From Pelagibacterium sp. 26DY04 (lineage in GTDB: Bacteria > Pseudomonadota > Alphaproteobacteria > Rhizobiales > Devosiaceae): DNA of 64,000 bases. Below, piece after piece: positions 33,608 to 41,624 of this stretch. Position numbers and translations under genes: made by a program. The stretch lies in NCBI RefSeq assembly GCF_031202305.1, contig NZ_CP101731.1:1116001-1180000 (forward strand), written 5' to 3'. The notes under the pieces were generated by a model. That model saw only the letters and a program-made list of their open reading frames with translations, searched no databases and was not told the origin of the DNA. Position 1 is the stretch's first letter; every line of letters begins with the position of its first letter.

Positions 33608-33642
33608 AACTTATCCCCGCGTCACGGTGGTGGGGTATGGTT
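33608..33642. promoter_or_regulatory. 35-bp repeat, copy 1 (before small terminase)
   Basis: An exact 35-bp sequence beginning AACTTATCCCC and ending GGGGTATGGTT lies between the terminator at 33572-33603 and the small terminase gene. The identical sequence recurs at 35485-35519 before the portal gene. The position suggests a shared promoter or activator site for GTA expression. Confidence 0.6.
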
Positions 33643-33764
33643 GTGGCACGGTGAGATTGGCGCGGCCGGCAGCAACGGCCCCTCCACTGTGCTTCCGGGC
33701 GCTGAATGCTTCAGCAAAAGCGCCGATCTCACCGAACCTTTTCAATTCAGCGGGGATCGAAGCG

Positions 33765-34184
33765 ATGACCGAGGCGGCGGAGCCGGACTGGGCGCGGATA
33801 CGCGCGGAATACGAGGCGGGGGAGGTGCCCATCGACGAACTCGTCGCCACCCATGCAATCAAGCGCAACCAACTCAACTATCACCGGCGCAAAGAGAACT
33901 GGACATTGCGGAATCCAGTGACCGGCAAGCGGGGATTGCTCAAGCGCATGCTGTCCCTGATCGAGCGCCAGATTGCCCGGATGGAGCAGAAAATGAACGA
34001 GGAACCCATGAACGCGACCGAAATGCGGATGCTCGAATCCATGACCAAGGCGATCGACAGGATCGGGGCCATGGAGGTGGCGGAAAAGAAGGCACGTTCG
34101 GGCAGGGTGCGCATGGACCCCGAGCTCGAAGCCATTCGCGAACGTCTCGTCCAGCGGATCCAAGAGCTTGACGTCGAACAATAG
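33765..34184 (+). CDS. GTA small terminase-like protein (g1)
   Basis: A 139-residue protein starting with MTEAAEPDWARIRAEYEAGEV. A helix-turn-helix-like N-terminus (IDELVATHAIKRNQLNYHRRKENW) is followed by a long helical oligomerisation segment (LLKRMLSLIERQIARMEQKM) and a charged tail, the layout of phage TerS and GTA g1. It would choose and present DNA to the motor; GTAs package host DNA nonspecifically. The ATG follows GGGGATCGAAGCG. Its end overlaps the large terminase start. An upstream in-frame extension to 33627 lacks a ribosome site. Confidence 0.75.
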   Translation: MTEAAEPDWARIRAEYEAGEVPIDELVATHAIKRNQLNYHRRKENWTLRNPVTGKRGLLKRMLSLIERQIARMEQKMNEEPMNATEMRMLESMTKAIDRIGAMEVAEKKARSGRVRMDPELEAIRERLVQRIQELDVEQ

Positions 34185-35472
34185 GCTGCCGCCCCTGACC
34201 GCCGCCCGCAAGGCGGCGATGGTGAAGCGGGCCGAGAACCTGACCCCCGGCGAGGCCGAACAGTTCAAATGCTACTGGACCATCTGGAACCATAAGATGC
34301 AGCGGCCGCCCGAGGGCGACTGGACGACCTGGCTGATGCTCGGGGGGCGCGGGGCGGGCAAGACCCGCGCCGGAGCGGAATGGGTTCGCCAACTGGTGGC
34401 CGCCCCGCGTCCGGTTTCGCCCATCGCGCTGGTGGGAGAAACCATGGCCGAGGCGCGCGCAATCATGGTCGAGGGCGTCTCCGGGATCCTCTCGGTCCAT
34501 CGCCGTGCCGAGCGGCCGCGCCTGGACAAGGCGCGCGCCGTGCTGGTGTGGCCCAACGGGGCCGAGGCCTGGCTGATGCCGGCCAACGACCCGGAACGGT
34601 TTCGCGGGCCGCAATTTGCCGCCGCCTGGTGCGACGAGCTTGCGAAATGGCCCAAGGCCGAAGCGGCGTGGGACATGCTGCAATTCGGCCTGAGGCTGGG
34701 CATGCGGCCGCGTCAACTGGTGACGACCACGCCCAAGCCCACGCGCCTGCTCAAGCGTCTGATGGCCGATCCGAACACCGTGGTGACGCGCATGGCCACC
34801 AAGGCCAACCGGGACAATCTCGCCCCGGCATTTCTCCAGGCCGTGGTGGCGCGCTATAACGACACCGTTTTGGGACGGCAGGAGCTTGACGGCGAGTTCG
34901 TCGAGGAAATGCCGGGGGCGCTGTGGAACCGGGCGCAGATCGAAGCGGGGCGGATCGGGGAAGCACCCGATCTGAGCCGCGTGGTGGTGGCCGTCGACCC
35001 GCCGGTGACCGGGCGCAAGACGTCCGACGCCTGCGGCATCGTCGTGGCGGGGCGGTGGGGCGACCGGGCGGTGGTTCTGGCCGACCGGACGGTGAAGGGC
35101 ACCTCGCCCGTGGGATGGGCGCGCGTGGCGGTCACCGCGTTTCACGAGTTCGCCGCCGATGCGATCGTCGCCGAGGTCAACCAGGGCGGCGATCTGGTGG
35201 GGCAGGTGCTCGGCCAGGTCGATGCCGGCGTGCCGGTGCGCGCCGTGCGGGCCAGCCGGGGCAAATGGGTGCGGGCCGAGCCGGTCGCGGCGCTCTATGC
35301 CCAGGGACGCGTGAAGCATGCGGGGATGTTCGCCGAACTCGAGGACGAGCTGTGCGCCTTCGGGCCGGACGGGCTGGCCGAGGGGCACTCGCCCGACCGG
35401 CTGGACGCGCTGGTGTGGGCGGTGACGGAATTGCTGCTGCGCGAGGGGCCGGTGCCGAGGGTGCGGGTTTAG
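34168..35472 (+). CDS. GTA large terminase (packaging motor ATPase/nuclease, g2)
   Basis: A 434-residue TerL. The ATPase half has Walker A GGRGAGKT (59-66) and Walker B AAAWCDE (to 157), with the coupling motif TTTPKPT. The nuclease half has an RNase H-like core with acidic residues in VVVAVDPP, VAEVNQGGD and SPDRLDALVW. It drives DNA into proheads and cuts it at headfuls. I keep TTG 34168, which overlaps the g1 gene by 17 bases; ATG 34219 would give a protein 17 residues shorter and still keep all motifs. Confidence 0.92.
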   Translation: MTSNNRLPPLTAARKAAMVKRAENLTPGEAEQFKCYWTIWNHKMQRPPEGDWTTWLMLGGRGAGKTRAGAEWVRQLVAAPRPVSPIALVGETMAEARAIMVEGVSGILSVHRRAERPRLDKARAVLVWPNGAEAWLMPANDPERFRGPQFAAAWCDELAKWPKAEAAWDMLQFGLRLGMRPRQLVTTTPKPTRLLKRLMADPNTVVTRMATKANRDNLAPAFLQAVVARYNDTVLGRQELDGEFVEEMPGALWNRAQIEAGRIGEAPDLSRVVVAVDPPVTGRKTSDACGIVVAGRWGDRAVVLADRTVKGTSPVGWARVAVTAFHEFAADAIVAEVNQGGDLVGQVLGQVDAGVPVRAVRASRGKWVRAEPVAALYAQGRVKHAGMFAELEDELCAFGPDGLAEGHSPDRLDALVWAVTELLLREGPVPRVRV

Positions 35473-35484
35473 AAATTTTGCCCG

Positions 35485-35519
35485 AACTTATCCCCGCGTC
35501 ACGGTGGTGGGGTATGGTT
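35485..35519. promoter_or_regulatory. 35-bp repeat, copy 2 (before portal gene)
   Basis: Exact duplicate of the element at 33608-33642, starting 12 bp after the TerL stop and 60 bp before the portal start. Perfect identity over 35 bp amid otherwise unrelated flanks implies either selection or recent copying. Confidence 0.6.
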
Positions 35520-35578
35520 TGGGTATGATGGGGATGCTGCGGCGGTCCTCGAAAGACAATCCAGACAGGGATGAAACC

Positions 35579-36736
35579 ATGGCCAACTGGCTTGAACGCC
35601 TCAAGGGCGGGCGGACGCGTGCGCCGATCGAGGCCAAGGCGGCGCAGACGCTGTTTACGCTTTCCCCGCTCGGGATCGGCGGCGGGGCGCGAAAGGGGTT
35701 TGTGGCGCTGGCCAATGAGGGATTTGCGCGCAATCCGGTGGTCTATCGCTGCGTGCGGCTGGTGGCCGAGAGCGCGGCGCGGGTGCCGCTGGAGGTGCAT
35801 GACGGGGAGCGGGTTCTGAGCGAGCATCCGCTGCTCGACCTGCTCGGAAGGCCCAATCGGCGGCAGGATGGGAAGGCGCTGCTCGAAAGCGTCTTTTCCT
35901 ATCTGCAGATCGCGGGGAACGCCTATCTCGATGCGGCGATCGTGGAGGGGGAGGTGAAGGGGCTCTATGGGTTGCGGCCGGACCGGATGGCGGTGATCGC
36001 GGGCAAGGATGGGTGGCCGGTCGGGTATGCCTACACCGCGGGCGGCAAGACTCAGCGGCTGATGCTCGATACCGAGCCGGTGGCGCGGGTGTTGCATCTG
36101 AGCCTTTTCGATCCGCTGGACGACCATTATGGGCTGGCGCCGCTGGCCGCCGCGCAGGGGAGCCTCGAGACGCACAACGCGGCCACGAGCTGGAACCGGG
36201 CGCTGCTGGAGAACGCCGCGCGGCCATCGGGGGCGCTGGTTTACAATGCGGCGGCGGGGAATTTGACTGAGGATCAGTACCAGCGGCTCAAGGGGGAGCT
36301 CGAGGAGGGATTCACCGGGGCGCTCAATGCGGGGCGGCCCATGGTGCTCGAGGGCGGGCTGGACTGGAAGGCGATCGCGCTGACCCCGCGCGACATGGAT
36401 TTTCTCGAAGCCAAGAATGCGGCAGCGCGGGAGATCGCCTTGGCCTTCGGGGTGCCGCCGATGCTGCTGGGGATTCCAGGGGACAACACATACGCCAACT
36501 ATGCCGAGGCGAGCCGGGCGTTGTGGCGGCAGACGGTGATCCCGCTGGTCAACGCGGTGGCGGGTGCGCTGGGACATTGGTTGTCGCCGGCGTTTGGGGG
36601 CGTCGAGTTGGTGGCCGATTTCGACATGGTTGAAGCGCTGGCGTCCGATCGGGCCAAGGATTGGGAGCGGGTGGGGAATGCCGATTTCCTCACCGATGAC
36701 GAGAAGCGGGAGTTGCTGGGGTTTGGGAGGCGGTGA
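35579..36736 (+). CDS. GTA portal protein (HK97 family, g3)
   Basis: A 385-residue phage portal: NPVVYRCVRLVAESAARVPLEV, LLDLLGRPNRRQDGKALLESV, YLQIAGNAYLDA, HLSLFDPLDDHYGLAPL and FGVPPMLLGIPGDNTYANYAEA are standard HK97 portal blocks. It forms the dodecameric ring at the head vertex through which DNA enters and leaves. ATG 35579 follows CAGGGATGAAACC; ATGs further upstream are possible but would start close to or within the 35-bp repeat. Confidence 0.93.
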   Translation: MANWLERLKGGRTRAPIEAKAAQTLFTLSPLGIGGGARKGFVALANEGFARNPVVYRCVRLVAESAARVPLEVHDGERVLSEHPLLDLLGRPNRRQDGKALLESVFSYLQIAGNAYLDAAIVEGEVKGLYGLRPDRMAVIAGKDGWPVGYAYTAGGKTQRLMLDTEPVARVLHLSLFDPLDDHYGLAPLAAAQGSLETHNAATSWNRALLENAARPSGALVYNAAAGNLTEDQYQRLKGELEEGFTGALNAGRPMVLEGGLDWKAIALTPRDMDFLEAKNAAAREIALAFGVPPMLLGIPGDNTYANYAEASRALWRQTVIPLVNAVAGALGHWLSPAFGGVELVADFDMVEALASDRAKDWERVGNADFLTDDEKRELLGFGRR

Positions 36737-36749
36737 GGAACTTGGCCGG

Positions 36750-37150
36750 CGGGGTTTGATGCGGAAGCTCAGCGCCCCCCTCAGCCCCCGGCCCCTCTCC
36801 CACCAGGGGAGAGGGGGGCTCTTGTTGCGGGCGTGGGGACAACCTTCGGCGCCTGTGAGGCGTCGGACGCGGTGAAAGGTCAGCCTCGCGGCTGACGCAT
36901 CGGCTGCGCCGATGCGCACCCCTCACCCCCAGCCCCTCTCCCTCAAGGGGAGAGGGGGGCTTTCTTGGCAGTGTTTCAGGTCTTGCAGAAGCTCCCCTTG
37001 AGGGAGAAGGGGCGATTGGCACGAGTGTTGTGGGGAAGCCGCAGGGCTGAGCGCGGCGTTTGGTAGGCGCCGGCGCTTCCATGAACACCAATACCCTTCT
37101 CCCCTCGTGGGAGAAGGTGGGCCGGCGTAGCCGGCTCGGATGAGGGGGCG
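36750..37150. repeat. Block of family A intergenic repeats between portal and g3.5
   Basis: At least three units are stacked here: one around 36768-36825 (CTCAGCGCCCC with CCTCTCCCACC and GGGGAGAGGGG), one around 36918-36960 (CCCCTCTCCCTC paired with GGGGAGAGGGG), and inverted-orientation units at about 36990-37010 and 37096-37150 (CTTCTCCC...GGGAGAAGG, CGGATGAGGGGGCGCTGAG). In other GTAs this gap is minimal. No gene is evident in it. Confidence 0.8.
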
Positions 37151-37202
37151 CTGAGGTTGCAGCAATACAGGGCTGCGGCGGTCTTCGAAGAGGAAATCGA
37201 AA

Positions 37203-37391
37203 ATGGACGAGATCATTTCAACGGTGCTCGCCAAGGGGGACCTGGCGCATCTGGCGCTGTTTATGTGGGCGAGCGGGGCCAGTACGGCGGCGCTGTTGCT
37301 GTTGCGCGAGCTGGCTGCCGCCAACAAGCAGTACAACGCATTCGTCACCGAAATCGCCCACCTCAATCGACTGTTCAGGGATAAGGACTGA
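37203..37391 (+). CDS. Small membrane protein of the GTA cluster (g3.5 position)
   Basis: A 62-residue protein with one hydrophobic helix (LALFMWASGASTAALLLL) and a charged C-terminus. It lies between portal and prohead protease, the slot of the small g3.5 gene in RcGTA. AAGAGGAAATCGAAA precedes the ATG, and its stop overlaps the next small gene (TGATG). Function unknown. Confidence 0.75.
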   Translation: MDEIISTVLAKGDLAHLALFMWASGASTAALLLLRELAAANKQYNAFVTEIAHLNRLFRDKD

Positions 37392-37528
37392 TGGGGAGAC
37401 GCAAGACGGGCAAGAGTTCGGGCAATGAAGCGACCCAGGTGTTCAGGCAATTCGCCTGGAACCTGGCGGGAACGCTGGCGCGCCGGCCGACCAAGGCGGC
37501 GCAGGGCAAACAGGAGACGGCGCGATGA
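37391..37528 (+). CDS. 45-residue basic protein coupled to the prohead protease gene
   Basis: An ATG overlapping the preceding stop (TGATG) opens a 45-residue frame, MGRRKTGKSSGNEATQVFRQ and on to KQETAR, whose stop overlaps the protease start (ATGA). Tight overlaps at both ends argue that it is translated. It is strongly basic with a central hydrophobic/aromatic patch (FAWNLAGTLA). Similar tiny ORFs lie here in other GTA clusters; no function is known. Confidence 0.65.
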   Translation: MGRRKTGKSSGNEATQVFRQFAWNLAGTLARRPTKAAQGKQETAR

Positions 37529-38004
37529 GCGTCGCCATCGATGCCGATGGGCGGTTCTCGGGCTATGCCTCGGTGTTCGGGCGGGTCGATGGGGGCGGGG
37601 ATATCGTGATGCCAGGGGCTTTTCGCGACAGCCTCCGGGCGCGCGGGACCGACAGGGTTCGGCTGTTGTTTCAGCACGATCCCAAGGAGCCGATCGGGCT
37701 CTGGGACGAGATCGTCGAGGACGAGTTCGGGCTGAAGGTGTCCGGGCGGCTGCTCGACGGGGTGCCGAGAGCGGCAAGCCTGCGGGCGCTGATCGCGCAG
37801 CGGGCGATCGACGGGCTCTCGATCGGGTTCCGCGCGGTGCGGGCGACCCGCGAGGGCAGGACGGGGACGCGGCGGCTGTGGACCGTGGACCTTTGGGAAA
37901 TCTCCATCGTCACCTTCCCGATGATGGAGGCGGCGCGGATTTCGGCCGCATCGGATCTGGCCGCAACGCTCGGAGCGGCGACGAAACTGCTGAGAACACA
38001 GTAG
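37525..38004 (+). CDS. GTA prohead protease (HK97 family, g4)
   Basis: A 159-residue serine protease of family S78. The N-terminal fold (GRFSGYASVFGRVDGGGDIVMPGAF) is followed by catalytic His51 in LFQHDPKEPIG and Ser99 in DGLSIGF. It trims the capsid N-terminal delta domain during head maturation. It overlaps the small upstream gene by four bases. Confidence 0.93.
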   Translation: MSVAIDADGRFSGYASVFGRVDGGGDIVMPGAFRDSLRARGTDRVRLLFQHDPKEPIGLWDEIVEDEFGLKVSGRLLDGVPRAASLRALIAQRAIDGLSIGFRAVRATREGRTGTRRLWTVDLWEISIVTFPMMEAARISAASDLAATLGAATKLLRTQ

Positions 38005-38119
38005 GGTAGGGCCGCTGCGTCAGCGCCGGGATGAATCCGAGAACCCGCGACTGCCGTAACCGCTGAAGAGGTTGGGCTTTTCGCGGCGTCTGTTGCCTCA
38101 CGTCTTCTGAATTTGCGGG

Positions 38120-38159
38120 AGCCTTGCGGGTCTCCGGGTCAAGCCCGAAGACGACGAGG
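38120..38159. repeat. 40-bp dispersed repeat (family C), copy 1
   Basis: A 40-bp sequence beginning AGCCTTGCGGGTCTCCGGG and ending CGAAGACGACGAGG is exactly repeated at 46789-46828, before the g15 gene. Its centre CCGGG-TCAAG-CCCG relates it to family B palindromes. It sits in the 247-bp gap between prohead protease and capsid; otherwise that gap shows no gene. Confidence 0.8.
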
Positions 38160-38251
38160 TGGGAGGGGCAGGAGACGACGAGGGAAGAGTGTGAAGCATG
38201 AACAGGCGAGCAGTGCTTCGGCTAACAATTTAGGAAACATAAGGAAAATCG

Positions 38252-39484
38252 ATGACAAAGACTATTGAACCGCGCCTTGAGAATAAGGCGGCGGCGATGC
38301 CGGCTGGCGGGGATGTCAATGCGCTCTTTGCCGAATTCATGTCGGCGTTTGAGGAGTTCAAATCCACCAACGACCGGCGCCTCGGCGAACTGGAGAAACG
38401 TGGCAGCGCCGATACGCTGCTCGAGGGCAAGCTGGACCGGCTCAACGCCATTCTCGACGGGCACAAATCGGCGCTCGACCGTGTGGCGGTGGAGAAGGCA
38501 CGGCCGGCGCTCGAGGGCGGGCGGCGCGTCGAGGGCGACGAGTATAAGGATGCGTTTTCTGCTTATGTGAAGCGCGGCGAGGAAAAGGCGCTGTCGGTGG
38601 GGTCCAATCCCGATGGCGGCTATCTGGTGCCGGCCGAGACCGAGACGGAAATCGCCAAGCTTTTGACGGCAGTTTCGCCAATGCGCGCGATTTGCGGCGT
38701 GCGGCAGGTGTCAAGTTCTGTCTACAAGAAGCCGATCACCGTGACCGGACCGCAGGTCGGCTGGGTGGGCGAGACGGCGGCTCGCAGCCAGACCAGTTCG
38801 CAGGTGATCGACGAGCTGACCTTCCCCACCACCGAACTCTACGCCATGCCGGCGGCGACGCAGGCGTTTCTGGACGATGCGGCGGTGGATGTGGGCCAGT
38901 GGATCGCCGAGGAGGTGAACGCAGCCTTCGCCGAGCAAGAGACGACGGCGTTCATCACCGGAGACGGGGTCAACAAGCCGTCGGGTTTCCTGAACGCCCA
39001 GGCGGTGGATGAAAGCGATTGGGCCTGGGAGAAGCTGGGCTATGTGGCGACGGGCACCGATGCCGGTTTCGATGTGGGCGACCCGTCCGACAGCCTGATC
39101 GACCTCGTTTATGCGCTCAAGGCGGGGTATCGCCAGAACGCGACCTGGCTGATGAACCGGCGCACGCAAGGGGCGGTGCGCAAGCTCAAGGATGCGGATG
39201 GGAACTATCTCTGGCAGCCGGCGGCTTCGCCCGAGGGGCGCGCGAGCCTGATGGGCTTCTCGCTGGTCGAGGCCGAGGACATGCCCGATATCGACACCGA
39301 CAGCCTTTCGATCGCGTTCGGCGATTTTCGGCGCGGGTATCTGATCGTGGATCGACAGGGGGTCAACATCCTGCGCGATCCGTATTCGGCCAAGCCTTAT
39401 GTGCTGTTCTATACCACCAAGCGCGTAGGCGGCGGGATTGCCGATTATGATGCGATCAAACTGCTGAAGTTCGGGGTGGCTTAG
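38252..39484 (+). CDS. GTA major capsid protein (HK97 fold, g5)
   Basis: A 410-residue capsid. Residues 1 to about 115 form a helical delta/scaffold region (EFMSAFEEFKSTNDRRLGELEKR), probably removed by the g4 protease before SVGSNPDGGYLVPAETETEI. The mature domain shows P-domain and A-loop motifs typical of HK97 capsids (FLDDAAVDVGQWIAEEV, FITGDGVNKPSGFL, WLMNRRTQGAVRKLKDADGNYL). AAGGAAAATCG precedes ATG 38252. Confidence 0.95.
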   Translation: MTKTIEPRLENKAAAMPAGGDVNALFAEFMSAFEEFKSTNDRRLGELEKRGSADTLLEGKLDRLNAILDGHKSALDRVAVEKARPALEGGRRVEGDEYKDAFSAYVKRGEEKALSVGSNPDGGYLVPAETETEIAKLLTAVSPMRAICGVRQVSSSVYKKPITVTGPQVGWVGETAARSQTSSQVIDELTFPTTELYAMPAATQAFLDDAAVDVGQWIAEEVNAAFAEQETTAFITGDGVNKPSGFLNAQAVDESDWAWEKLGYVATGTDAGFDVGDPSDSLIDLVYALKAGYRQNATWLMNRRTQGAVRKLKDADGNYLWQPAASPEGRASLMGFSLVEAEDMPDIDTDSLSIAFGDFRRGYLIVDRQGVNILRDPYSAKPYVLFYTTKRVGGGIADYDAIKLLKFGVA

Positions 39485-39494
39485 GCGGAACGCT

Positions 39495-39990
39495 GGCTTA
39501 GGCGCATTTTTCGAGCGCTGCGCCCCCCTCATCCGTCTCGCCCTTCGGGCGATCCACCTTCTCCCACCAGGGGAGAAGGGTGGCGCTGGGCAAGTGTTTC
39601 GGCAGAAGCACAGACGCTGCAAGGGAGAATCCTCTTCTCCCTGGTTGGAGAAGGGATGGGGATGAGGATGAGGGGGGTGAGCTTGCCGGGGAAGCGGCGA
39701 TCCCTTTAGACCGGGGTGGCTTAGGCGCATTTTTCGAGCGCTGCGCCCCCCTCATCCGTCTCGCCCTTCGGGCGATCCACCTTCTCCCACCAGGGGAGAA
39801 GGGTAGCGCTGGGCAAGCGTTTCGGCAGAAGCATAGGCGCTGCAAGGAGAATCCTCTTCTCCCTGGTTGGAGAAGGGATGGGGATGAGGGGGCTGAGCTT
39901 GCCGGGGGAAGCGGCGATCCCTTTAGACCGGAGGGGCGTAGGCGGAACGCTGGCTTAGGCGGCGGCGCAACCTCAACGCACCCCTTATCC
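39495..39990. repeat. 223-bp tandem duplication of family A repeats after the capsid gene
   Basis: A unit starting GGCTTAGGCGCATTTTT at 39495 is repeated, nearly identical, from 39718 (offset 223 bp) to about 39951. Each copy contains two family A modules (CACCTTCTCCCACCAGGGG and CTCTTCTCCCTGGTTGGAG). The pair is bracketed by the short sequence TAGGCGGAACGCTGGCTTAG at 39482 and 39940. It probably arose by unequal recombination or replication slippage. Confidence 0.85.
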
Positions 39991-39997
39991 CGACCCA

Positions 39998-40159
39998 CTA
40001 TTTGGAGCAAGTGCCTGCCTTTTCCTTGGCTTGGCACTCGTTGCAAAGCTCGCCGCTCGAAGGCTTCGTATCGCGTTGATCGTAGTCCGTCGTCGGCCAG
40101 TTCGAGCAGTTCCGACACCAGTGCCAGGTGTCTTTTCCTCTGCGCCGTCTGTAGGGCAT
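39998..40159 (-). CDS. Small zinc-ribbon-like protein, antisense inside the GTA cluster
   Basis: A 53-residue protein on the minus strand. It starts MPYRRRRGKDTWHWCRNCS and ends CNECQAKEKAGTCSK. Two cysteine pairs (CRNC and CNEC) spaced by about 23 residues form a zinc-ribbon-like set. A strong AAGGAGGCGGAG lies immediately before ATG 40159. I recall similar short conserved hypothetical proteins in many proteobacteria, with no known function. It is the only gene opposed to the GTA genes and must have arrived with or between the flanking repeats. Confidence 0.7.
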   Translation of the reverse strand: MPYRRRRGKDTWHWCRNCSNWPTTDYDQRDTKPSSGELCNECQAKEKAGTCSK

Positions 40160-40272
40160 CTCCGCCTCCTTGATTGGGAGTGCCGAACCTAGCAAGCGCT
40201 TGGAAAACCGAAATTGGGATGAGCCACAACCGGGTTCGTCCTTAGAACCCAACAAAATCAAAGAGAACAACA

Positions 40273-40851
40273 ATGACGTCATACCTTCTGGCGGGGCCCG
40301 CGCAGGAGCCGGTTTCGCTTGGGCAGATGAAGGCGCATCTGCGCGTCGAGGATGAGGCCGAGGACGGGCTGATCGAGGCGCTGATCGTGGCGGCGCGGGT
40401 GCATGTGGAGAGCATGACCAGCCGGGCGCTGCTGGAGCAGAGCTGGCGGGTGGTGCTCGACGACTGGCCGGAAAACCGGGCGATCCGGTTGCCGGTGTCG
40501 CCGATGATCTCGCTGACGGAAATTCGCGCATATGACGCCGAGGGCGGTGTGCATCAGATCGGGCGCGAGCAGTTCCTGCCCGACGGGCAGGCCGTCCCGG
40601 CGCGGATCATCTGTCCGGCGGCGATCGAGGGCGCGCCGGTGTTGCGGCGGCGCATGGGGATCGAGATCGATTACCTGGCCGGGTTCGGAACTCAGCCGCA
40701 GGATGTGCCGGCGGACCTGGTGCAGTCGATCCAGACGCTGGTGGCGTACTGGTACGAAAACCGGGATGCGGTGCTGGTTTCGGGCGCCGGGGCGGCGGTG
40801 CCCGCCGGGTTCGAGCGGCTGGTTTCCGCCTATCGCCGGGTGCGGCTGTGA
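40273..40851 (+). CDS. GTA head-tail connector (g6)
   Basis: A 192-residue protein of the phage gp6-like head-tail connector family: EPVSLGQMKAHLRVEDEAEDGLIEALIVAARVHVE followed by WRVVLDDWPENRAIRLPVSPMISLTEI and a C-terminal helix ending in SAYRRVRL. It should form the ring below the portal. It starts at ATG 40273 after AAAGAGAACAACA, and its stop is followed by g7 within nine bases. Confidence 0.88.
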   Translation: MTSYLLAGPAQEPVSLGQMKAHLRVEDEAEDGLIEALIVAARVHVESMTSRALLEQSWRVVLDDWPENRAIRLPVSPMISLTEIRAYDAEGGVHQIGREQFLPDGQAVPARIICPAAIEGAPVLRRRMGIEIDYLAGFGTQPQDVPADLVQSIQTLVAYWYENRDAVLVSGAGAAVPAGFERLVSAYRRVRL

Positions 40852-40859
40852 GGGGCGAG

Positions 40860-41189
40860 ATGCCGCCGGTCGGCACGCTTAGGGACCGGGTGCAACTCCA
40901 GCGCCGCGAAATGGCGCTGATGCCCGATGGCGGGCACGAGACGCTGTTTTTGCCGATCACATCGGTGTGGGCGCGGGTGCGGGCCCGCTCGGCGCGGATC
41001 ATGCGCGAGGGCGACGGGCGCGCGGCGACATCGACCCATGCGGTGACGATGCGGTTTCGCAAGGATGTGAAGCCGGGCGACAGGATCGTCTATCGCGGGC
41101 GGGCGCTCGAAGTGGTCGAGGCCGAGGATATCAACGGACGGCGGGCCTATCTTTCGTGCCTGTGCGTCGAAACCGCGATGGTGGGTTAG
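40860..41189 (+). CDS. GTA head-tail adaptor / stopper (g7)
   Basis: A 109-residue SPP1 gp16-type head-tail joining protein: GTLRDRVQLQRREMALMPDGG, then VWARVRARSARIM and FRKDVKPGDRIVYRGRALEV. It closes the portal channel and joins the tail. ATG 40860 lies five bases after GAGGGG; a GTG at 40848 overlapping the previous stop is an alternative start. Confidence 0.88.
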   Translation: MPPVGTLRDRVQLQRREMALMPDGGHETLFLPITSVWARVRARSARIMREGDGRAATSTHAVTMRFRKDVKPGDRIVYRGRALEVVEAEDINGRRAYLSCLCVETAMVG

Positions 41190-41597
41190 ATGGCGGCGCT
41201 TCAGGATATTCAGAACGCGTTGGTTTCGGCCTGGGCGGCGGATGGGCCGCTCAAGCTTTTGATCGGGGAGGGGGCGATCTTCGATGCGCCGCCGCGCGGG
41301 ATGCAGCCGCCTTACGTGACCATCCTGCGGCACGATGCGGCACCGCGCGATGGGGATGATGCGCCGGGGATGGAGCATCGGCTGACGGTCCATTGCTGGA
41401 GCCCGCAGCCCTCGCGTTCGGCTGCGCTGCAGATTGCGCATCGGATCGAAACCGTGGCGGTGCGCGGGGTGCTGGAGGCGGGGGACCATGCGGTGACCCA
41501 TCGCCGGCACGTGCGGACCGAAACCGCGATCGATTTCGCCACCGGCCGGGCGCGGGCGGCGGTGGAGCTGCGGTTTTATTCAGAGCCCGTGGGGTGA
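41190..41597 (+). CDS. GTA tail terminator-like protein, DUF3168 (g8)
   Basis: A 135-residue DUF3168 protein (DIQNALVSAWAADGPLKLLIG, PYVTILRHDAAPRDG, HCWSPQPSRSAALQIAHRI). In RcGTA this protein forms the ring capping the tail tube. Its ATG directly abuts the g7 stop. A repeat-filled gap of nearly 1.2 kb follows before the tail tube gene. Confidence 0.88.
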   Translation: MAALQDIQNALVSAWAADGPLKLLIGEGAIFDAPPRGMQPPYVTILRHDAAPRDGDDAPGMEHRLTVHCWSPQPSRSAALQIAHRIETVAVRGVLEAGDHAVTHRRHVRTETAIDFATGRARAAVELRFYSEPVG

Positions 41598-41624
41598 ACT
41601 CCAGGCGCGGGCGCGTGAGGCAGG

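Noticed and set aside
39495..39951. A CRISPR-like array
   Set aside because: Only two long copies with no short regular repeats or unique spacers and no cas gene.
39498..40229. A 243-residue minus-strand frame through the tandem repeats
   Set aside because: Most of it is translation of non-coding repeats; only the separate 53-residue frame at 39998-40159 has a ribosome site and sensible composition.
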